Origin: an uncultured Bacteroidales bacterium
GTDB lineage: Bacteria > Bacteroidota > Bacteroidia > Bacteroidales > Muribaculaceae
Direction of reading: 5' to 3'
Assembly (NCBI GenBank): GCA_902776435.1
Contig: CACYQB010000011.1
Location: forward strand, 248,001-312,000
Length of the DNA: 64,000 nt
This document shows positions 1 to 8,191 of the stretch, in pieces. A program made the position numbers and the translations under genes. Below the pieces are notes generated by a model. The model did not search any database. It was not told where the DNA came from and worked only from the letters and a program-made list of their open reading frames with translations. Position 1 is the stretch's first letter. Every line of letters begins with the position of its first letter.

Positions 1-345
1 TGACTTCTGTTTGCGTGTGATGCCCATGGCTGTAACAACCACCTCTTCAAGAGTGGTGTTGTCTTCCTCAAGGGCGACTGTTACAAAACTCGAAACCGCA
101 ACAATCTGGGTCTTGTAGCCCAAGCAACTGATCTTGAGCTGCGTCACCTCGTCATTGACGGTTACTGTGAATTGACCGTCAAGGTCGGTTGCAGTACCCT
201 GTGATGAGCCGACAGCTTGAACGGTGGCACCGATCAGCGGCTCATTGTCACTTGCACTGACGACCTTACCATTCACGGTCTTGTTGGCCCATGCACTCAT
301 AGTAATGAGGCATATTGCCATGAGAGTTGATAAAAGTCTCTTCAT
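1..345 (-). CDS. SusC/RagA-family TonB-dependent receptor, N-terminal part
   Basis: Outer-membrane TonB-dependent transporter, the kind that imports glycans together with a SusD lipoprotein. Only the first 115 residues are present; the gene runs off the left edge. Visible are a signal peptide (start MKRLLSTLMAICLITMSAWA), a carboxypeptidase-regulatory-like beta domain (about residues 22-100, with 'GEVV/GKVV...PLIGATV' and 'TDLDGQFTV') and the start of the plug region 'LEEVVVTAMGI', which is typical of SusC proteins. The start is the ATG at 345, about 215 nt downstream of a good promoter on the same strand. The substrate cannot be told from this fragment. Confidence 0.9.
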   Translation of the reverse strand, partial: MKRLLSTLMAICLITMSAWANKTVNGKVVSASDNEPLIGATVQAVGSSQGTATDLDGQFTVTVNDEVTQLKISCLGYKTQIVAVSSFVTVALEEDNTTLEEVVVTAMGITRKQKS

Positions 346-365
346 ACAGTAAACAATTAGTTAAC

Positions 366-524
366 CCATCGTCAGGCTCAAGCGAGCGCATACTTGAACC
401 TGACGGTGGATTGATGTTGATTATCTCTAAGGTATTATTAAACAGCAAGTGCGCTCTGCTCACTGATTTTCTAGGTTTACAGGATTGCCGGGGGAAAACC
501 CCTCGAAAAACGGTCAATGACCGT
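366..524 (-). promoter_or_regulatory. Structured 5' leader of the SusC gene
   Basis: Gene-free leader of the susC transcript. It has two hairpins on the minus strand. A palindrome at 510-524 (ACGGTC, 3-nt loop, GACCGT) is followed by a T run, like an intrinsic terminator or attenuator. A 13-bp stem at 370-382/393-405 (CGTCAGGCTCAAG with CTTGAACCTGACG, one wobble) sits about 25 nt before the start codon. The interval 346-794 contains this leader, the divergent promoters and no other gene that I can support. Confidence 0.5.
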
Positions 525-560
525 CTAACCTTTTCATACGTTGGAGAACAACCCACACCG

Positions 561-598
561 CAAAGATACGAATTTTTTGGTTAACTAATACTTTTTAA
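561..598 (-). promoter_or_regulatory. Bacteroidota promoter for the SusC gene
   Basis: Read on the minus strand, TATCTTTG (plus-strand CAAAGATA, 561-568) matches the -7 consensus TAnnTTTG. A T-rich, TTTG-like -33 region lies about 20 nt further up. It implies a leader of about 200 nt before the susC start codon. Confidence 0.7.
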
Positions 599-735
599 CA
601 AAAAAATTGGCAAAAACTTACGTTTTTCCGCTCAAAGTGTCTAAAATTTTAACAACATATGCTATTTTAAGCATACACTTCCCCACTCTGCTCTCCAGAA
701 AGCCGTGAGACACGCATTTTTGGACAAAAACGGGC

Positions 736-764
736 TTTGATGACAATGATTTTGCTTACTTTTG
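736..764 (+). promoter_or_regulatory. Promoter for the glycosyltransferase gene
   Basis: TTTG at 736-739 and TACTTTTG at 757-764 fit the -33/-7 Bacteroidota consensus with 17 nt between them. The box covers the TTG codon at 762, which argues against that codon as start and for the ATG at 795. Confidence 0.65.
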
Positions 765-794
765 CAGTATAATTCAAAAAATTCCAATATAGAG

Positions 795-1790
795 ATGCCT
801 TATTTTTCAGTAATCGTGCCGGTGTATAACCGGCGAGACGAGGTGGAGGACCTGTTGAAGAGCCTCACCCAGCAGACCGACAAAGACTTTGAGATCATAC
901 TGGTAGAGGACGGCTCCACCGAGCCGTGCCAGGACATCGCATTGCGTTATGCCAGCGAACTGGACCTGCGCTACTTCTATAAAGCCAACGAGGGCCGTTC
1001 CATCGCCCGCAACTACGGCCTGGAACATGCAACAGGGCAATATTTCGTTTTCTTTGACAGTGACTGTGTCATCCCTCCTAACTATTTCAAGACGTTGGGC
1101 GACGAACTTGCCAACAACTACGTGCCGTGCTTTGGCGGTCCAGATGCGGCAAGCGACGACTTCACGGATGTGCAGAAGGCCATTTCCTTCTCGATGACGT
1201 CGCTGCTGACCACGGGCGGCATCCGCGGCGGGAAGGTGCAGATGGAGAAGTTTGTGCCCCGCTCTTTCAATATGGGTTATTCACGTGGGGTATATGAAAA
1301 GGTGGGCGGTTTCCGCGAGATGTTCAGCGAGGACATCGACATGAGCACGCGCGTGCGGCAGGCGGGCTATGACATCCGTCTGATTCGTCCGGCCTTTGTT
1401 TACCACAAGCGCCGCACGAGCATCGCCAAGTTCGCGCGCCAGACCTACGTCTTCGGCATGTCACGCATCACGCTGAAGCTGCTCTACCCTGACAGCCTCA
1501 AGCTGGTGCATTGTCTGCCCGCGGTATTCCTCATCGGCTGCGTACTGCTGTTGTTGCTCTCGCTGTGGAAGTGGTGGTTCATCGTGCCCATCCTGCTCTA
1601 TGCCGCGATGCTGTGGGTGGCTGCCCTGATCGAGACGCGCAACCTGAAAATCGCCTGCCTGGCCGTAGCCACGAGTTTCACTCAACTGTGCAGCTATGGC
1701 TGGGGCTTCATCAAGGCCTATGTGTGGAAAATTCTTCTACACCATGGCCGCGATATCGACGAGGAAGTGAAGATGAGGAAGGGGAAGTAA
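795..1790 (+). CDS. Family 2 glycosyltransferase with C-terminal membrane segments
   Basis: Transfers a sugar from a nucleotide donor to an acceptor, probably in surface polysaccharide or glycolipid synthesis at the inner membrane. The N-terminus 'FSVIVPVYNRRDEVEDLL' is the GT2 nucleotide-binding strand. A DxD-like 'FFDSDC' lies near residue 85, and 'EDIDMSTRVRQAGY' (near 180) is the acceptor-side ED motif. Two hydrophobic segments (about 235-290) suggest membrane anchoring. Start chosen at the ATG at 795 because the promoter box overlaps the upstream TTG. 331 residues, usual for the family. The nearby GDP-fucose genes are over 4 kb away, so a link to fucose is only a guess. Confidence 0.88.
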   Translation: MPYFSVIVPVYNRRDEVEDLLKSLTQQTDKDFEIILVEDGSTEPCQDIALRYASELDLRYFYKANEGRSIARNYGLEHATGQYFVFFDSDCVIPPNYFKTLGDELANNYVPCFGGPDAASDDFTDVQKAISFSMTSLLTTGGIRGGKVQMEKFVPRSFNMGYSRGVYEKVGGFREMFSEDIDMSTRVRQAGYDIRLIRPAFVYHKRRTSIAKFARQTYVFGMSRITLKLLYPDSLKLVHCLPAVFLIGCVLLLLLSLWKWWFIVPILLYAAMLWVAALIETRNLKIACLAVATSFTQLCSYGWGFIKAYVWKILLHHGRDIDEEVKMRKGK

Positions 1791-1813
1791 AAATCGCAAA
1801 AAGCGATTTTTAC
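1787..1813. terminator. Hairpin terminator overlapping the glycosyltransferase stop
   Basis: Perfect 11-bp inverted repeat (GTAAAAATCGC, A5 loop, GCGATTTTTAC). The left arm contains the TAA stop of the glycosyltransferase. It ends in a T-rich arm, as expected for an intrinsic terminator. Confidence 0.65.
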
Positions 1814-1846
1814 TGATTAGAGATTAGGGATTAGAGATTAAGGATT
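1812..1846. repeat. Short tandem 'gattagggattaga' repeat
   Basis: AT-rich units of the type GATTAGAGATTAGG repeated about five times between the glycosyltransferase and radC. Similar low-complexity units occur at 4481-4523 and 5776-5808. Confidence 0.6.
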
Positions 1847-1850
1847 TGGG

Positions 1851-2582
1851 ATGGAAGAAAACGAGAATATCAAGCCAAGCATGGTGGGTAGCCGCAGTAT
1901 CAAGGAAACGGTACCTGAGGAGGACCGTCCGCGCGAGAAGGCCAAGAAGCATGGCTTCGGCAGCTTGTCCACAGCCGAATTGCTTGCGATCCTGTTGCGG
2001 GTGGGCACACCTGGCGAGTCGGTGGTTGACTTGTGCCAACGCATCCTGCGGGACAATGACGGCAAACTCTACCTCATCGCGCGCAAGGGTATCAACAACC
2101 TGGTGAAGAACTACCATGGCATCGGCGAGGTCAAAGCAATCGAAATCCTGGCCGCCCTGGAACTGGCTCGCCGCTATCAGCAGGAAGAGTTTGAAGAGCG
2201 CTTCAAGATTATGAGCAGCGAGGATGCCTACAACTACCTGCGCACCCGTATGGAGCACCTTGACCACGAGGAAATCATGGTCGTTCTGCTCAACCACGCC
2301 AAGCAAGTAGAGGAGTGCGTGCGCATCAGTAGCGGAGGCACCACCATGACAGTTGCCGACATCAAGATGATTCTGCGCCCTGCCATCGAACGCCTGTCTT
2401 CAGGTATCATCCTCGCCCATAACCACCCCAGCGACAACCCTAATCCCAGCCAACAGGACGACCGACTAACCGAACGCGTCCATCAGGCCTGCAAGGTGAT
2501 GGACATCCAACTGGTAGACCACATCATCGTGTGCCGTGGCAACCGCTACTACAGCTACAACGACCACGGCCGCCTGCTGTAA
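1851..2582 (+). CDS. radC: RadC-family (JAB/MPN+) protein
   Basis: RadC-like protein of about the usual length (243 residues). The N-terminal part (about 30-100) has helix-hairpin-helix-like segments ('FGSLSTAELLAILLRVGTPG'). The C-terminal JAMM metalloprotease-like fold (about 120-240) carries the motif 'HNHPSDNPNPSQQD' that supplies the metal ligands. Once thought to act in DNA repair, its reaction is not settled; members also travel with mobile elements. Here it is in housekeeping surroundings. Start: ATG directly after the gattag repeat. Confidence 0.93.
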   Translation: MEENENIKPSMVGSRSIKETVPEEDRPREKAKKHGFGSLSTAELLAILLRVGTPGESVVDLCQRILRDNDGKLYLIARKGINNLVKNYHGIGEVKAIEILAALELARRYQQEEFEERFKIMSSEDAYNYLRTRMEHLDHEEIMVVLLNHAKQVEECVRISSGGTTMTVADIKMILRPAIERLSSGIILAHNHPSDNPNPSQQDDRLTERVHQACKVMDIQLVDHIIVCRGNRYYSYNDHGRLL

Positions 2583-2614
2583 TTCTGCAACCAATTTTTC
2601 AAAACTATAATTAT

Positions 2615-3532
2615 ATGAAATTCCTGAAGTATCTTTTCCGCATTGCGGTTGGCCTCTTTGCCCTCATCGGCGTGTTGGCTGTATGTGCCTATTGGTATCT
2701 GGCCAGCTCCGAGAGGTATTACATCAGCATTGGAGAGAACGAGGTCATTACCAAAGAAGCGGAATTTGTTGATTTGCTCAAACAGTCCCCATTCAAGGCC
2801 GATACGATTCAGTATCACTTCGCCATAGTTCAAGACTCGACTCGTGCTCGGGAGATAAGGGATTACTTCAAGTTGGATTCGCTTTATCGCCCTGATGCCT
2901 CGACGTGGGAAAAAGCGCTTGCCATTTCCAGGTTTGTCGCTACCAGCATCCCTCATGCAGACTCCAGAAATCTGCCTGAGCACAGAAACGCCATCGACCT
3001 GTGGAAGTTCACCAAGGAAGAGGATTCAGGCTTCAACTGCCGTATGCATGCCATCCTCAATTATGAGCTGATGCAGGCTGCCGGATTGACAGCGCGTTTT
3101 GTGACCTGCATGCCGCAGGACAAGAATGATAGCGACTGTCATGTGGTGAACGAGGTTTGGCTTCCTGAACTGGGCAAGTGGGCATTCATCGACTCGGACA
3201 TGGACGGGCATTATTGCACCGACCAGAACGGCACACCGCTCAACCTGCTGGAAATGCGTGACAAGTATGCCACAGGTGAGCAGATGCTGATGTATCCGGG
3301 CTTCAAGGATGCTACGACCAAGCACGATTACTACTATTGCTACATGGCCAAAAACACTTATTGGTTCTCATCATGGGAAACAATCCATTACTTCCAGGAG
3401 GACCGTGCCGACAAGGATTTTGAACCTGGCCGTTATGTCAATATCGTGCCCGAAGGCTTCACACCGTTCGGAAGATCGGACGATGAAGTCGTCACCACCG
3501 ACGCCAAAAAGTTCTGGACAAATCCAGAATAA
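2615..3532 (+). CDS. Membrane-anchored transglutaminase-like protein
   Basis: One N-terminal membrane segment (about 5-30) is followed by an exported domain. The segment around residues 140-220 fits a transglutaminase/cysteine-protease-like core: 'NCRMHA' (Cys), 'CHVVNEVW' (His) and 'FIDSD' (Asp) give the expected Cys-His-Asp order. Such domains cut or link peptides in the cell envelope. I chose the ATG at 2615 because the hydrophobic N-terminus starts there; longer frames run into radC. 305 residues. Substrate unknown. Confidence 0.75.
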   Translation: MKFLKYLFRIAVGLFALIGVLAVCAYWYLASSERYYISIGENEVITKEAEFVDLLKQSPFKADTIQYHFAIVQDSTRAREIRDYFKLDSLYRPDASTWEKALAISRFVATSIPHADSRNLPEHRNAIDLWKFTKEEDSGFNCRMHAILNYELMQAAGLTARFVTCMPQDKNDSDCHVVNEVWLPELGKWAFIDSDMDGHYCTDQNGTPLNLLEMRDKYATGEQMLMYPGFKDATTKHDYYYCYMAKNTYWFSSWETIHYFQEDRADKDFEPGRYVNIVPEGFTPFGRSDDEVVTTDAKKFWTNPE

Positions 3533-3591
3533 CAATGGCAATCACTACGCTTGGCACAAATGAATAACCAAACTTTATAAATTGTGACAAT

Positions 3592-4443
3592 ATGAGAATA
3601 ATGAGATTATTGATGTTTGCTGCCGTAGCCATGATGGTTGCAGTGGCCTGCAATCCGAATAAAACGCAGCGTGCCAATTCCGGTCCGAAACCCAAGATGC
3701 TGGTATTGTATTACTCCCAAACGTCAAACACCAAGGCCGTGGCACAGGAAATTGCCACACGTCTTAAAATTGATATTGAGGAGATTACTCTTGTAGAGCC
3801 CTATGACACTGCGTTCCAGGCAACGATTGACCGTTGCAAAGCTGACCGCGAGAAAGGCATCACCCCCGAAATCAATCCCTTGAAATCGGATATTGCCGAT
3901 TATGACATCATCTTCCTTGGCTATCCCATCTGGTTCGGGACCTATGCGCCCCCCATTGCCACCTTGCTTAATAAGATTGACTTGAGCGGCAAGAAGGTTG
4001 TGCCGTTCTGCACCTTCGGCAGCGGTGGACTTGAGTCGAGTGGTAAAGACCTGGTTGAAAGGTTGCCAAATACAGAGATTCTGCCTGGCTATGGCGTGCG
4101 TGCCGCACGCATGGACGCCATGCCCAAGGAGGTTGGAGAATTTTTGGCTGCCAGCCATTTCTGCGATGGCAAATATGAGAAGCCTGAGCCCTTCCCCGAG
4201 CAGCATCCCGTGAACGCTGACGAGACAGCCATCTTTGACGCCGCAGTCGATGGCTATCCCATGCTCAACGCCAAGGCGACCACAGTCGCCTCACGCGCCA
4301 TTACCGATGGTACCGAATACCTGTTTACTGCCAAGGACATGCCTCGAGAGGACAAGCCCGATATGCCTCCCCCCAGCGAGATAAAGGTATATGTGTTGGT
4401 TGAAAAGGGTAAAACTCCCGTGTTCACCAAGGTAGTTAGATAA
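3592..4443 (+). CDS. Flavodoxin-family lipoprotein
   Basis: Begins with a lipoprotein signal (hydrophobic stretch ending 'VAVAC', Cys near residue 20), so it is probably tethered outside the inner membrane. 'MLVLYYSQTSNTKAVAQEIA' is the FMN phosphate-binding loop of flavodoxins, and 'PIWFGTYAPPIATLL' plus 'FCTFGSGG' are the later FMN-contacting loops. It probably takes part in exported electron transfer. The C-terminal 80 residues, after the flavodoxin fold, are not recognised. 283 residues. Confidence 0.82.
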   Translation: MRIMRLLMFAAVAMMVAVACNPNKTQRANSGPKPKMLVLYYSQTSNTKAVAQEIATRLKIDIEEITLVEPYDTAFQATIDRCKADREKGITPEINPLKSDIADYDIIFLGYPIWFGTYAPPIATLLNKIDLSGKKVVPFCTFGSGGLESSGKDLVERLPNTEILPGYGVRAARMDAMPKEVGEFLAASHFCDGKYEKPEPFPEQHPVNADETAIFDAAVDGYPMLNAKATTVASRAITDGTEYLFTAKDMPREDKPDMPPPSEIKVYVLVEKGKTPVFTKVVR

Positions 4444-4480
4444 AGAGGAGGAGAGCACTGCTCTGCATAGCACCCACCCC

Positions 4481-4523
4481 CTTTAAACTTTAAACTCTAA
4501 ACTCTAAACTCTAAACTCTAAAC
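4481..4523. repeat. Heptanucleotide tandem repeat (ACTCTAA)
   Basis: About six tandem copies of a 7-nt unit (TTTAAAC passing into CTCTAAA) next to the terminator hairpin. Simple-sequence array with no coding potential; it could vary in length by slippage. Confidence 0.75.
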
Positions 4524-4560
4524 TTCAAGATTCTAAAGTCGCTGACTTTAGAATCTTGAA
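4524..4560. terminator. Bidirectional terminator between convergent genes
   Basis: Perfect 17-bp arms (TTCAAGATTCTAAAGTC and its complement) around a 3-nt loop GCT. It lies between the flavodoxin gene and the convergent NUDIX gene and ends 1 nt before the NUDIX stop codon, so it can serve both. Confidence 0.8.
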
Positions 4561-5109
4561 TTACTTATGTTCGGCGAAGTAGCGCCACATGGGGGCTGCC
4601 ATGAGGGCCTGCAGCTGACGGTTCTCGCGGAGCATCGCCTCGACCTCGTCGCGCGAGAGCAACAATACGGCGATGTCCTCGCCAGCATCAAGGTGCTGGT
4701 CACTGACGCGCTCCACGCCCTCGGCCAGGAAGCAGTGGGTGATGTTGTCACAGATGCTGGGATTCTGCCCCACCGTCATAATTTCGCGCCAAGTGCCGCC
4801 GCCATAGCCCGTCTCCTCCAGGAGTTCACGCTGGGCGGCCTGTAAGGGTGTCTCCCCCTGCTCCACTACGCCGGCACACAATTCGTCGAGCACGATGTCC
4901 ATCGCGTGACGGTACTGCCGCACCATGACGAACTCTCCCCCACCCGTGATGGCGATGATGTTGACCCATTCAGGGTATTCCAGCACATAGTGTTCGGGAT
5001 TGATGCGCCCGTCGGGCAGCTGTACCTTATCCACGCGGGCGGTGAGCCAGGGCCGCTGGATGATGTAGCGGCTCTCGAGCGTGGTCCATTTCTTGATTTC
5101 CTTTGCCAT
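4561..5109 (-). CDS. NUDIX hydrolase, ADP-ribose pyrophosphatase-like
   Basis: Hydrolyses a nucleoside diphosphate linked to another moiety, probably ADP-ribose or an ADP-sugar. The NUDIX box reads G-x5-E-x7-REL-x-EE-x-G: 'GVVEQGETPLQAAQ' followed by 'RELLEETGYGGG' (about residues 75-100). The upstream part 'NIIAITGGGEFVMVRQYRHAM' resembles the N-terminal strands of ADP-ribose pyrophosphatases. 182 residues, normal size. Start set at the ATG at 5109; the longer frame overlaps the divergent upxY promoter. Confidence 0.9.
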   Translation of the reverse strand: MAKEIKKWTTLESRYIIQRPWLTARVDKVQLPDGRINPEHYVLEYPEWVNIIAITGGGEFVMVRQYRHAMDIVLDELCAGVVEQGETPLQAAQRELLEETGYGGGTWREIMTVGQNPSICDNITHCFLAEGVERVSDQHLDAGEDIAVLLLSRDEVEAMLRENRQLQALMAAPMWRYFAEHK

Positions 5110-5177
5110 AATCAGAGGTGTTACTATAATTATAACGTGAAAAGGGGCAGATTGGTGCCCAGTTACAAAAAAAACAG

Positions 5178-5185
5178 TAACTTTG
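5178..5185 (+). promoter_or_regulatory. -7 box for the UpxY-like gene
   Basis: TAACTTTG fits TAnnTTTG and lies 24 nt before the GTG at 5209. A start at the upstream GTG (5191) would leave almost no leader, so this box helps choose the start. Confidence 0.6.
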
Positions 5186-5208
5186 CACACGTGGAAGTAA
5201 GGACAATA

Positions 5209-5775
5209 GTGAAAAAAGGACGCGAAGAGAAGGTGTGGTTTGCCATCCGCGTGACCTATAACCGCGAGCTCAAAGTCAAGGAAGACCTGGATGCCCGCGG
5301 CATCCAGAATTTCGTGCCCATGCAGTACCGCCGCGAGGAGCGCCACGGTGTGATGGTCAAGCGCCTCGTTCCCAGTGTGCACAACCTGATTTTCATCCAC
5401 ATCACGCCCACCGACATGAAGGAGTACAAGATGTCGACCGAGCTGCCCATCCGCTACATCATGGACAAGGCCAATCGCAAACCCATCATTGTGCCCGAAA
5501 AAGAGATGGAAAACTTCATCAAGGTGGCGGGCACCTATGACGAGAAACTCATCTATCTCAACCCCGACCCGGGCGACTTTGCCCAAGGCGAGCGCGTGCG
5601 CATCATCGGCGGTGCGTTTGCAGGTGCCGAGGGTGTGTTTGTCCGCGTGAAGGGCGACCGCCGCGTACTCATCAACGTCGAGGGCCTTGTCGCCGTGGCC
5701 ACGACCTTTGTCCACCCGTCGATGATTGAGAAAATCTCCAATCCTGACCCGAATCAACTTGACAACGCATTATAA
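5209..5775 (+). CDS. UpxY-like NusG-family antiterminator
   Basis: Paralogue of NusG that in Bacteroides lets RNA polymerase read through long polysaccharide operons. 'KVWFAIRVTYNRELKVKEDL' at the N-terminus is the NGN-domain signature and 'PGDFAQGERVRIIGGAFAGAEGVF' (about residues 125-150) is the KOW motif. The start is a GTG at 5209 (an in-frame GTG at 5191 is possible). About 188 residues. It lies directly upstream of gmd and fcl and probably acts on that transcript. No glycosyltransferase cluster follows, which is unusual for an Upx locus. Confidence 0.85.
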   Translation: MKKGREEKVWFAIRVTYNRELKVKEDLDARGIQNFVPMQYRREERHGVMVKRLVPSVHNLIFIHITPTDMKEYKMSTELPIRYIMDKANRKPIIVPEKEMENFIKVAGTYDEKLIYLNPDPGDFAQGERVRIIGGAFAGAEGVFVRVKGDRRVLINVEGLVAVATTFVHPSMIEKISNPDPNQLDNAL

Positions 5776-5808
5776 TTAGGCTTTAGGCTTTAGATATTAG
5801 GCTTTAGG
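5776..5808. repeat. Tandem 'TTAGGCTTTAGG' repeat
   Basis: Three near copies of GGCTTTAG between upxY and gmd; low-complexity intergenic array like those at 1812 and 4481. Confidence 0.55.
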
Positions 5809-5847
5809 GGCCACACTGCCGCTAATGACTAGAAACTGAAAAAAACA

Positions 5848-6930
5848 ATGAACGAGAATAACCAGAAAGTCGCCCTCATCACGGGCATCACGGGCCAGGA
5901 CGGCTCCTACTTAGCCGAGTTCCTGCTCGACAAAGGCTACGAGGTGCATGGCATCCTGCGCCGCAGCAGCAGTTTCAACACAGGACGCATCGAGCACCTG
6001 TACCTTGACGAGTGGGTGCGCGACATGAAGCAGCGCCGTCTCATCAACCTGCACTACGGCGACATGACCGACAGCAGTTCGCTCATCCGCATCATCGAGA
6101 AAATCCAGCCTGATGAGATTTATAACCTGGCGGCCCAGAGTCACGTCAAGGTATCGTTTGACGTGCCTGAATATACTGCCGAAACCGATGCCGTGGGCAC
6201 CCTGCGCCTGATCGAGGCCGTGCGTATCGCTGGCCGCGAGAAGACCACCCGCATCTATCAAGCCAGCACGAGCGAACTCTACGGCAAAGTTCAAGAGGTG
6301 CCGCAGAGCGAAACCACGCCGTTCTACCCCCGCAGCCCCTATGGTTGCGCCAAGTTGTACTCGTTCTGGATCATGAAGAACTATCGCGAGAGTTATGGCA
6401 TGTTCTGCGCCAACGGCATCCTGTTCAACCACGAGAGCGAGCGCCGCGGCGAGACCTTCGTAACCCGCAAAATCACCGTGGCGGCAGCACGCATCGTCCA
6501 CGGCCTGCAGGACAAACTCTACTTGGGCAACCTGAACGCCCTGCGCGACTGGGGCTATGCCCGCGACTATGTGGAGTGCATGTGGCTCATCCTTCAACAA
6601 GACGAGCCCGATGACTTTGTCATCGCCACGGGTGAGTACCACACTGTGAGGGACTTCTGCACCCTAGCCTTCCACTATGCCGGCATCGAGCTGGAATGGC
6701 AAGGCGAGGGCATCAACGAGAAAGGCATTGACCGCGCCACCGGCAAGGTGCTTGTCGAGGTGGATCCCAAATACTTCCGCCCCGCCGAGGTCGATCAACT
6801 CCTCGGCGATCCCACCAAGGCGAAGAACCAGCTGGGCTGGAATCCTCGCAAGACCTCGTTTGAAGACCTGGTGCGCATCATGATGGAGTATGACCTGCAG
6901 CACATCAAGAAAATCTATCACCTGAAATGA
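5848..6930 (+). CDS. gmd: GDP-mannose 4,6-dehydratase
   Basis: Converts GDP-D-mannose to GDP-4-keto-6-deoxymannose, the first step to GDP-L-fucose, in the cytoplasm with NADP. Rossmann motif '[15 protein letters not shown]' at residues 13-27; '[11 protein letters not shown]' is the catalytic Ser/Thr-Glu region; '[11 protein letters not shown]' is the YxxxK pair; '[17 protein letters not shown]' is the family signature. 360 residues, near the usual length. Its stop codon overlaps the start of fcl (ATGA), a clear sign of coupled translation. Confidence 0.96.
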   Translation: MNENNQKVALITGITGQDGSYLAEFLLDKGYEVHGILRRSSSFNTGRIEHLYLDEWVRDMKQRRLINLHYGDMTDSSSLIRIIEKIQPDEIYNLAAQSHVKVSFDVPEYTAETDAVGTLRLIEAVRIAGREKTTRIYQASTSELYGKVQEVPQSETTPFYPRSPYGCAKLYSFWIMKNYRESYGMFCANGILFNHESERRGETFVTRKITVAAARIVHGLQDKLYLGNLNALRDWGYARDYVECMWLILQQDEPDDFVIATGEYHTVRDFCTLAFHYAGIELEWQGEGINEKGIDRATGKVLVEVDPKYFRPAEVDQLLGDPTKAKNQLGWNPRKTSFEDLVRIMMEYDLQHIKKIYHLK

Positions 6931-7997
6931 ACAGCGATTCTAAAATTTATGTGGCCGGACACCGCGGCCTCGTCGGCAGTGCCATCTGGAACAACCTTCA
7001 GAGCAAGGGTTATACCAACCTCATCGGCCGCACCCATCAGGAACTCGACCTGATGGACGCTGTGGCCGTGAGAGACTTCTTCGACCAGGAGAGGCCCGAA
7101 TATGTCGTGCTGGCTGCGGCCCACGTGGGCGGCATCATGGCCAACCTGAAATACCGCGCCGATTTCATCTTCCAGAATCTCGCCATCCAGCAGAACGTTA
7201 TCGGCGAGAGTTGGCGACACGGGGTGAAGAAGCTGCTCTTCCTGGGCAGCACGTGCATCTATCCGCGTGAGGCTCCACAGCCCATTGGCGAACAGGCCTT
7301 GTTGACCTCACCTCTGGAATACACCAACGAGCCCTACGCTATCGCTAAAATCGCGGGACTGAAGATGTGTGAAAGCTTCAACCTGCAATATGGCACCAAC
7401 TTTATTGCCGTGATGCCCACCAACCTGTATGGACCGCGCGACAATTTCGACTTGGAAACAAGCCACGTCATGCCTGCCATGATCAGGAAAATGCACCTGG
7501 CCAAGATGCTTAACGAGGACAACTTCGACGGACTACGCGCTGACCTTGACCGCCGGCCCGTGGAGGGCCTCAATGGCAAGGCTACGGACGGGCAGATTAT
7601 AGCCCTGCTGGAGAAATACGGCATCCTGCCCGACCGCTTGCGCCTGTGGGGCACTGGAGCGCCTATCCGTGAGTTCCTGTGGAGCAAGGACATGGCCGAC
7701 GCTAGCGTCTATTGTCTGGAACACATCGATTTCAAAGACGTGCGCGGCACTGGTGACGAGGTGCGCAACTGCCACATCAACATCGGCAGCGGCAAGGAAG
7801 TCACCATCCGCCAACTAGCCGAACTCGTCAAGGCGACTGTTGGCTATAACGGCACCATCGAGTGGGACGCCACCAAGCCCGACGGCACCCTACGCAAACT
7901 CACCGATGTGAGCCGTCTGCACGCCCTGGGCTGGCGCCACACGATGGAACTCGAGGACGGCGTCCCGGCTCTCTATCGCTGGTACCTCAATTCCTAA
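6927..7997 (+). CDS. fcl: GDP-L-fucose synthase
   Basis: Epimerase-reductase that turns GDP-4-keto-6-deoxymannose into GDP-L-fucose. N-terminal '[15 protein letters not shown]' is the NADP-binding loop; 'FLGSTCIYP' holds the catalytic Ser and '[15 protein letters not shown]' the YxxxK pair. The insert around residues 190-225 ('[13 protein letters not shown]') is common in Bacteroidota members. 356 residues. Overlaps gmd by 4 nt. GDP-fucose would feed capsule or surface-protein glycosylation encoded elsewhere. Confidence 0.95.
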   Translation: MNSDSKIYVAGHRGLVGSAIWNNLQSKGYTNLIGRTHQELDLMDAVAVRDFFDQERPEYVVLAAAHVGGIMANLKYRADFIFQNLAIQQNVIGESWRHGVKKLLFLGSTCIYPREAPQPIGEQALLTSPLEYTNEPYAIAKIAGLKMCESFNLQYGTNFIAVMPTNLYGPRDNFDLETSHVMPAMIRKMHLAKMLNEDNFDGLRADLDRRPVEGLNGKATDGQIIALLEKYGILPDRLRLWGTGAPIREFLWSKDMADASVYCLEHIDFKDVRGTGDEVRNCHINIGSGKEVTIRQLAELVKATVGYNGTIEWDATKPDGTLRKLTDVSRLHALGWRHTMELEDGVPALYRWYLNS

Positions 7998-8140
7998 ACA
8001 ACGGGAAAGCCACAGCGCCGTGCTTCCACCCTTTAATAAAAAAGCAGGCTTTTACTTACAATCAGACAAGTTTTCCATCGAATCGGCAAAAATAATCACT
8101 TTTTGTCGGCCCGATGTTTTTATTTTACAATTATTCTCAG

Positions 8141-8148
8141 TACATTTG
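8141..8148 (+). promoter_or_regulatory. -7 box for the secreted protein gene
   Basis: TACATTTG fits TAnnTTTG, 44 nt before the ATG at 8192. Confidence 0.5.
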
Positions 8149-8191
8149 CCCATCGCTTTATTAATATTATTAATCATAAACTTGTCAAATT

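Noticed and set aside
4561..5757. A 398-codon minus-strand frame fused to the NUDIX gene
   Set aside because: The extra N-terminal part is the antisense of upxY and spans the divergent promoters. The NUDIX protein starts naturally at 5109.
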